Notes under the pieces: generated by a model | What the model saw: the letters and a program-made list of their open reading frames with translations, nothing else | Told to the model about the DNA's origin: nothing | The model's database searches: none | From: Candidatus Zambryskibacteria bacterium RIFCSPLOWO2_01_FULL_47_14 | GTDB taxonomy: Bacteria; Patescibacteria; Paceibacteria; UBA9973; Zambryskibacteraceae | DNA: 52,685 nucleotides | Reading direction: 5' to 3' | NCBI GenBank assembly: GCA_001824005.1 | Contig: MHWG01000023.1 | Coordinates: forward strand, 23,984 to 76,668 | Translations under genes and position numbers: made by a program | In this document: one piece after another, positions 47,685 to 52,685 of the stretch | Numbering within the stretch: the first letter of the stretch is position 1 | Layout: every line of letters begins with the position of its first letter

Positions 47685-48578
47685 CTATTTACCCAGGGCG
47701 AGAGTGATGCAATGATCGGCGAAGTCGTGCGGCTTCACCGCGGTCGAAAGAAGAGATTGGTGCATGGCCGAATCTTCGTGGAATACCGGCAGAGAATCCG
47801 TCTCAAGTATGTAAATCTTGCCCTTGGGAGAAACTATAAAGTCGGAAGTTGAATAATGTTTGAGCCCGAGTGCTTGGTGAGCGAGCTTGGCCATCTCCAC
47901 GATGCGTTCATTCTCTTCCGGTGTCGTATCGCCAACAGGAATCATGGCGTAAAGCTTCTCCCCCCTCATTCCCTCCACCACGCCGCAAGTTGCTTCCCGG
48001 CCGCCCTCAAATTCTTCGACCAAAACTTTTTTTGAATATTTGAGAGCGTCTCTGATGGCATCCTTGAGCTCAAGTAGACCGTGAGCAAGCTTGGTGCCGA
48101 TTGAAGATCCGCCCGAAGCGGGCTTGACGATGACAGGATGGAGATAATTTCTCACCACATGGATCAACCTTTCGTTCGTAAGCGAATCGGAAGTGAAGAG
48201 TTCGTGCCTCGGCACAAGAAGTGCATGCCGTCTGTAAGCAATCTTGGCGACTTCCTTATCGTAAGAACGGGCCGAGGCCTCCGCGCCGGAGCCAGTGTAT
48301 GGGATGCCGAGATATTCCAGAAGTTTCTGCACTTGGCCGTCCTCGCCGTAATGGCCGTGAAGCGCGTTCCAGACCACATCGGCTCCAGAGAGCACCTCCT
48401 GTGGGTAGCGGGACAAGCCGTCGCGGTGCCACTCGCCCTCCTTCGATATGAAAATGTCTATGGGATCGTACTTCCCCTCCCACCGGCGCAAGAGCGAGAG
48501 TATATTCGCTCCAGTTTTTAAAGAAATTTCATATTCCGGCGACGGCCCGCCGCGAATTACCGCAACCTTGATTGACAT
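47685..48578 (-). CDS. ddl: D-alanine-D-alanine ligase
   Basis: The 297-residue ATP-grasp enzyme makes D-Ala-D-Ala for the peptidoglycan stem. Visible: VIRGGPSPEYEISLKTG (about 7-23), NALHGHYGEDGQVQKLLE, PVIVKPASGGSSIGT and a C-terminal ILETDSLPVFHEDS. Usual motif NTxPGMT is TDSLPVF here; family length is normal. It complements mraY and dacA in the same window. Confidence 0.92.
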   Translation of the reverse strand: MSIKVAVIRGGPSPEYEISLKTGANILSLLRRWEGKYDPIDIFISKEGEWHRDGLSRYPQEVLSGADVVWNALHGHYGEDGQVQKLLEYLGIPYTGSGAEASARSYDKEVAKIAYRRHALLVPRHELFTSDSLTNERLIHVVRNYLHPVIVKPASGGSSIGTKLAHGLLELKDAIRDALKYSKKVLVEEFEGGREATCGVVEGMRGEKLYAMIPVGDTTPEENERIVEMAKLAHQALGLKHYSTSDFIVSPKGKIYILETDSLPVFHEDSAMHQSLLSTAVKPHDFADHCITLALGK

Positions 48579-48610
48579 GTCTGTATTATATCATTCTTGA
48601 ATCCTAAATC

Positions 48611-49855
48611 TTAAATCCTAAATCCCTTATTACGCAAAAGTCTGTGGTAGTTGATAGCAAATCTATGCGCTTCTGCATTCGCGAGTAGAATGGCTTTATC
48701 CAAGGTCGGACCTTGGGAATCAGTACTTAAGGTCCGACCTTTATGAGATTTGGGAATAATCTGCTTAGCCTTATGATGCTCATCTTTTGTAACCGCTACC
48801 GCTGGAATTTTTGTAATTTTTCTCACAACATTCAATTGTGACTTGCCTCCATCAACTACAATCAAGTCCGGGAGATGCCACTCCAAGTGATTAAACCTTC
48901 GAGACAAAACTTCTTTTAAATTCTTCGTATCATCATTTTTATCCGCCTTTATTTTGAACTTTCTATATTGGCTTCGATTAGCTTCCCCATCTTCTACAAC
49001 CGTCATCACGCCAACTACTTCCCTCCCAGACAAGTGCGCTATATCATACGCCTCAATCCTAAATCCTAAATCATAAATCTTAGATCCTAAATCTTGCTTT
49101 ATAAGTGCAATATCCTGAATGTGATCCAGAGCAAAGATTTTCTTTTTAATTTTATCTGCCTCTTCAAATTTATGTTCTTTCGCTAAGGACTTCATCTCTT
49201 TTTCTAAGTTCTTGATAACATCTTCCTTCTTGCCTTCAAAAAATAGCTTTATATTCCTAATATTTTTTCGATAATCCTCCTTAGAAATCCAGCCGGCGCA
49301 AGCGCCCGGACAAAGTCCGATTTGGGCATTGAAGCATGGTTTGCCAACTAATTTACATTTCTCGTCTCTGAATGGAAATATTTTCCTGATAATTTTCAGC
49401 GCCTCTCTAAGCTCCCCACTGTGGGGGTACGGTCCATAGTCTCCAGAGCCACGAGTGATAAATATTTTGGGGAAGTCTTCGTCTGTTATGGTTACGAAGT
49501 TGTAGCTCTTATCATCTTTCTCGCGAGAATTATATATGGGCTGATGTCTTTTGATTTCATTAGCTTCAAGAATTAGGGCTTCAAGCACACTTGGAGTTTC
49601 TTTAAACTCTACCCTGTCCGCTTCCTCAAGCATTTTTTGAACTTTCGGCCCACGAGTAACTAGAATGTCTTTCAGAAAATAACTTTTTACCCTATCGTAA
49701 AGAGAAGTGGCCTTGCCAACATACAAGACCTCACCCCCGCTCGCCGCTCGCGAGTCGACCCCTCTCCTTGGCAAGGAGAGGGGCTGGGGTGAGGTGGATC
49801 TAATGAAGTAATAGACTCCCGGAGTGTCTGGCAAATGATCTAGTTTCAATCTCAT
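48611..49855 (-). CDS. uvrC: Excinuclease subunit UvrC, C-terminally short
   Basis: About 414 residues against ~600. The GIY-YIG nuclease is at 1-100 (TPGVYYF, VGKATSLYDRVKSYF); a UVR motif (FEEADKIKKKI) near 228; the RNase H-like 5' nuclease near 270-390 (EAYDIAHLSGREVVGVMTV, DLIVVDGGKSQLNVV). The HhH2 tail is missing. The ATG at 49855 gives MRLKLDHLPDTPGVYYF, a family-like N-terminus. Residues 20-43 come from a palindromic insertion and about 255-265 from AT-rich repeat. Confidence 0.93.
   Translation of the reverse strand: MRLKLDHLPDTPGVYYFIRSTSPQPLSLPRRGVDSRAASGGEVLYVGKATSLYDRVKSYFLKDILVTRGPKVQKMLEEADRVEFKETPSVLEALILEANEIKRHQPIYNSREKDDKSYNFVTITDEDFPKIFITRGSGDYGPYPHSGELREALKIIRKIFPFRDEKCKLVGKPCFNAQIGLCPGACAGWISKEDYRKNIRNIKLFFEGKKEDVIKNLEKEMKSLAKEHKFEEADKIKKKIFALDHIQDIALIKQDLGSKIYDLGFRIEAYDIAHLSGREVVGVMTVVEDGEANRSQYRKFKIKADKNDDTKNLKEVLSRRFNHLEWHLPDLIVVDGGKSQLNVVRKITKIPAVAVTKDEHHKAKQIIPKSHKGRTLSTDSQGPTLDKAILLANAEAHRFAINYHRLLRNKGFRI
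49727..49795. repeat. Palindromic element in frame within uvrC
   Basis: Arms GACCTCACCCC / GGGGTGAGGT, inner hairpin CCCCTCTCCTT-ggc-AAGGAGAGGGG (49759-49769, 49773-49783), plus a CG-rich spacer CTCGCGAG. Reads TSPQ in the uvrC frame. Confidence 0.9.
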
Positions 49856-50031
49856 CGAGTCCCAAGGATAACTTAATCTTATAAGTATTACCATGCTTCA
49901 AAAGGCCGCGGTAAGAAGCTTTCTCCACTCTTGCGCAAGCCGTAACCAACGCAACTCTCGAAAAAAGTTTCTTAAGACCATGACGGGAAAGCCTTGACCG
50001 CCCCGTAACGCATAACCCTAAAGTTATTATA

Positions 50032-50078
50032 TACGAAAAAACGAAAGGCCCTTGATCTGCCGAAGCAGACCAAGGGCC
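50032..50078 (-). terminator. Intrinsic terminator
   Basis: GGCCCTTG-a-TCTGC / GCAGA-c-CAAGGGCC with loop CGAA; the minus side continues TTTCGTTTTTT. Confidence 0.8.
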
Positions 50079-50107
50079 CGAGGAACAAAGTGTCCGAGAG
50101 ACCGGAT

Positions 50108-50711
50108 TCAGACTTGCGTCTGAACCGCAGTTTCCAAGGACTTGAGGGAATTGCGGGAGAACACGCGAGTACCATCGTGCCACGCAAGCGGGCTCGAGAC
50201 CTCGTAGGCGTACACGTCCCAGCCGTAGCCGGCGAACCAGCGCGCCCACCACGCGGCCATCAATGTAGAAGATGTTCGCGTAGCCGTTGACGAGAAGCGC
50301 TCCCTCACGGCCGTCCTCCTGCGCCTCGATCATCTGGAAGAGCCAGGCGAGGAAGGTCTCGTGACCTTCGCCCAACTCCGCCTTGATCGGGCCGTCCACC
50401 GAGCTCTGTGTGAGTTGGTGGCTCAAGAGCCTTGCCGCCGGAACATTCTCCTCGACCTTGCTGCCGAACCACTTCTTGAAGTTGTCGCCGAGGTAGTAAA
50501 TCCCGGCGTTGCCTTTCTTGAAGTGATCGGCTACGACGAACTTCTCGCGCGCCGAGACGGACGAGACGGTGATCTCGCGGGTCACCAGCGACAGGAGTCG
50601 GAACACGAGCTCGCCTGCGCCGCCGATGAAGCGAAGGAAGTTCTCCATTCCGCCCATGCGGTTGATACAGGCTTCCATCTGGCCCACGGTCACGTCGTTG
50701 AACTTGGCCAT
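50108..50711 (-). pseudogene. Hypothetical gene with frameshift near 50245
   Basis: The start at 50711 (MAKFNDVTVGQMEACI) has AGGAGAG just upstream. One frame runs to about 50245 (ALLVNGYANIFYIDGRVVGA) and becomes low-complexity Arg/Leu. The neighbouring frame then continues sensibly as WFAGYGWDVYAYEVSS, FSRNSLKSLE and stops at 50108, shortly before the terminator. A gain of one base or loss of two in GCGCGC would explain it. I recognise no named family. It may be a recent mutation, a sequencing error or programmed frameshift. Confidence 0.65.
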
Positions 50712-50808
50712 CGTACACTCTCCTGCGGCTCAAAGCCGCGGACTTCCCTCTGCCCGAGGTTATAGGGGCCTAGTGGCGGGATGCCGCTAGGGCTGTTTTC
50801 TAGTGTTT

Positions 50809-50837
50809 AATAGACACCTAAATTAGTTTTCTGTCAA
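50809..50837 (-). promoter_or_regulatory. Promoter of the frameshifted gene
   Basis: Minus-strand TTGACA (50832-50837), 17-nt spacer, TCTATT (50809-50814). A leader of about 95 nt with GCGGC/GCCGC hairpin precedes the ATG. Confidence 0.6.
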
Positions 50838-50878
50838 GCATAAAATTGTTGTCACCAAAATAGCCTTAATTTAAGCCA

Positions 50879-52685
50879 TCATTTCTTTCTCAAAGCTTTT
50901 TTCAAGTACTTCCCCGTATGTGTATCGGTACCGGCGACTTCTTCTGGAGTGCCCTCGGCGACGAGGCTCCCACCCTCGTCGCCGCCTTCCGGACCAATAT
51001 CGAGAACATAATCACAACTTTTTATGAAATCCATATTGTGCTCGATCACCACCACCGTGTTCCCTTTATCCACCAGTTTCTGGAGAATTTCAATAAGCTT
51101 TCTCACATCTTCGTAGTGAAGGCCGATGGTAGGCTCATCGAGAAGATAAATAGTTTTCTCCAAATGCGGCCGGTAGAGTTCGGAGGCAATCTTCACCCTC
51201 TGGGCTTCCCCGCCAGAGAGCGTGGTAGCAGACTGTCCCAGGGCCAAGTAGCCGAGGCCAACGTCATTTAAACTTTTGAGCCTATCGTAAATTGCAGGAA
51301 TATCTTCGAAGAACTTGAGAGCTTCTTCAACCGTCATCTCCAACACGTCATAAATGCTTTTATGTTTATACTTCACTTCTAAGGTTTCTTTCATAAATCT
51401 TTTGCCACCACAGACATCACACGGCACATAGACGGTGGGCAGGAAATGCATTTCCACCTCAATCTGGCCGTTGCCTTGACAGGTCTCACAGCGCCCGCCT
51501 CGGACATTGAAAGAGAATCTGTTCGGCTTCCAGCCTCGCGCTCGCGCTTCGGCCGTCTCGGCAAAGAGCTCTCGGATGAAGGTGAAGGCACCAGTGTATG
51601 TCGCTGGGTTACTCCTGGGGGTTCTCCCGATCGGCGACTGGTCTATGAGTATTGCTCTTCCCAAGTACTCACTGCCAGCAAAGCTTTGGCAATTATGAGT
51701 TTGGGCAGAGCGGTAGCGTCGGTCTAATCTGACTTGCAAGTTTTTGTGCAAAATTTCATAGACGAAAGAAGATTTGCCAGAACCGGAGACTCCCGTTACA
51801 GCAATCAGTCTGTGAAGTGGTATATCAACATTTAAATGTTTGATGTTAAAGATCTTGCCGCCACGGATCATGATCTTGCCTCTCTCGCTCTCCCGCCTCT
51901 CCTCTGGCAATTCAATTTTCTTTTCTCCGCGAAGGTATGAGAGGGTAACAGATTTGCTAGTGTTTTTAGGACTTGTGAGTAATTCATCTAAATCTCCTGA
52001 CACCACGATCTCACCGCCATGAACTCCCGCTCCAGGACCGATATCTACAAGGTAGTCTGAAGAATAAATTGTCTCTTCATCATGCTCAACGACGATAATG
52101 GTGTTGCCTAAATCTCGCAAATTTAAAAGTGTCTTGATTAGCCGATCATTGTCTCGAGAATGAAGACCGATGGTAGGTTCATCGAGAACATAAAGAGCGC
52201 CCACTAAGCCAGAACCCAGCTGGCTTGCGAGTCTTATCCTCTGAGCCTCTCCGCCCGAGAGCGTATGAGCTCGGCGGTTAAGCTCAAGGTATTCAATGCC
52301 CACATTCAACATAAATAAAAGCCTTGCTTCTATTTCTTTGGTAACCACCTTGGAAATACTTTTCTCTCTTTGAGTTAGTTTAAGTTTCCTGAAGAATTCA
52401 TCTGCCTCTTTTATGGAAAGTGCTGTGAGATCTACTATGTTTTTCCCACCAATCAATACATTAAGCGCCTCAGGTCTTAACCTTTTGCCGCCGCAGACCT
52501 CACAAGGCTCAGTGCCGAAAAGGTACTTGGTGCCCAAGCCGTTGCATGTGGGGCAAGCGCCATAGGGCGAGTTAAAAGAGAAAAGTCTTGGCTCAATTTC
52601 CGGGAAGGAGAAGCCATCCTTAGGACAGGCCCATTTGGCAGACATTAGGTGCTCTTCCTTATCTATGCGGAAGACTAGGAGCCCT
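50879..52685 (-). CDS. uvrA: Excinuclease ABC subunit UvrA (C-terminal part, cut)
   Basis: The frame stays open to the right edge, so the N-terminal ABC half is outside. Present: the first zinc module (CPKDGFSFPE, one Cys replaced by Asp; CPTCNGLG), the signature LSGGEAQRIRLASQLGSG, Walker B YVLDEPTIGLH, the second ATPase GVSGSGKSS, the zinc finger CETCQGNGQIEVEMHFLP and CDVCGG, a second LSGGEAQRVKIA and LLDEPTIGLH. UvrA scans DNA for damage and hands it to UvrB and UvrC; uvrC lies 1 kb away. Confidence 0.95.
   Translation of the reverse strand, partial: GLLVFRIDKEEHLMSAKWACPKDGFSFPEIEPRLFSFNSPYGACPTCNGLGTKYLFGTEPCEVCGGKRLRPEALNVLIGGKNIVDLTALSIKEADEFFRKLKLTQREKSISKVVTKEIEARLLFMLNVGIEYLELNRRAHTLSGGEAQRIRLASQLGSGLVGALYVLDEPTIGLHSRDNDRLIKTLLNLRDLGNTIIVVEHDEETIYSSDYLVDIGPGAGVHGGEIVVSGDLDELLTSPKNTSKSVTLSYLRGEKKIELPEERRESERGKIMIRGGKIFNIKHLNVDIPLHRLIAVTGVSGSGKSSFVYEILHKNLQVRLDRRYRSAQTHNCQSFAGSEYLGRAILIDQSPIGRTPRSNPATYTGAFTFIRELFAETAEARARGWKPNRFSFNVRGGRCETCQGNGQIEVEMHFLPTVYVPCDVCGGKRFMKETLEVKYKHKSIYDVLEMTVEEALKFFEDIPAIYDRLKSLNDVGLGYLALGQSATTLSGGEAQRVKIASELYRPHLEKTIYLLDEPTIGLHYEDVRKLIEILQKLVDKGNTVVVIEHNMDFIKSCDYVLDIGPEGGDEGGSLVAEGTPEEVAGTDTHTGKYLKKALRKK

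Noticed and set aside
47379..47715. Short frames over the GC-rich island on both strands
   Set aside because: Compositions are Pro/Arg/Gly-rich without family features; structure and terminator favour RNA.
49800..50245. Long read-through of the 50711 frame to 49800
   Set aside because: After about 50245 the translation is Arg/Leu low complexity, crosses the terminator and enters uvrC; a frameshift explains it better.

Overview
The window looks like a piece of a Candidate Phyla Radiation (Patescibacteria, Parcubacteria-like) chromosome. This is inference from gene content and style: shortened versions of universal enzymes (AlaRS without its C-terminal module, LeuRS with a trimmed editing domain, YchF without its helical hairpin, UvrC without the HhH tail), a DnaJ without zinc finger, several families typical of that group (DUF2914, DUF5671, DUF5680, SWIB, ATP-cone/Mrr, PaaX/Cas2-like, sigma-region-4/HARE), tRNAs without encoded CCA, and AT-rich spacers.

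Layout. 1-2.5 kb: a cut-off frame, an operator-like palindrome, a CAP-domain membrane protein and a divergent lipoprotein. 2.5-8.7 kb (minus): cell-envelope and chromosome genes (DUF2914, mraY, asnB, dacA-like, scpB, scpA). 8.7-10.4 kb: small genes and a lytic transglycosylase. 10.4-16.4 kb (minus): aspS, trpS, an ArsR-type regulator, dnaJ, dnaK, grpE. 16.5-24.4 kb: small proteins, then infA-rpmJ-rpsM-rpsK-rpsD-rpoA-rplQ-rplM-rpsI, a baseplate-J-like membrane protein and alaS. 24.4-28.6 kb: PaaX/Cas2-like protein, M29 peptidase, zinc ribbon, uracil-DNA glycosylase, MgtC and ATP-cone/Mrr protein. 28.6-37.3 kb: a promoter-driven structured RNA (plus), then mnmA, mltG, a membrane protein, the sigma/HARE regulator, leuS, DUF5671 and ychF. 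37.3-45.7 kb: an accessory zone of mostly single-gene units (ABC exporter, DUF5680, small membrane and secreted proteins, flavodoxin-fold enzyme, exonuclease, matrixin, SWIB, response regulator). 45.7-47 kb: a tRNA cluster (three Ala isoacceptors and one Val) interleaved with dedA and bracketed by a 111-bp inverted repeat. 47-52.7 kb: a small Cys protein, a second candidate structured RNA, ddl, uvrC, a frameshifted gene and the C-terminal part of uvrA, cut by the window end.

Two styles of gene expression are visible. First genes of housekeeping units (trpS, alaS, leuS, scpA, the M29 peptidase, the Mrr-like gene) have a -10 box 6-9 nt before the ATG and no Shine-Dalgarno, so they are probably leaderless. 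Small accessory genes are self-contained cassettes with a TTGACA-type promoter, a strong AGGAGG-type site and a GC-rich terminator that can overlap the stop codon.

The most notable structural signals are a palindromic element (GACCTCACC...GGTGAGGTC) inserted in frame in leuS, uvrC and an exonuclease gene, always in the same phase; dedA wedged between two alanine tRNAs with 1-nt and 0-nt gaps; alanine tRNAs with non-canonical T-loops; twin palindromes flanking the ArsR gene; and two unassigned structured RNAs.
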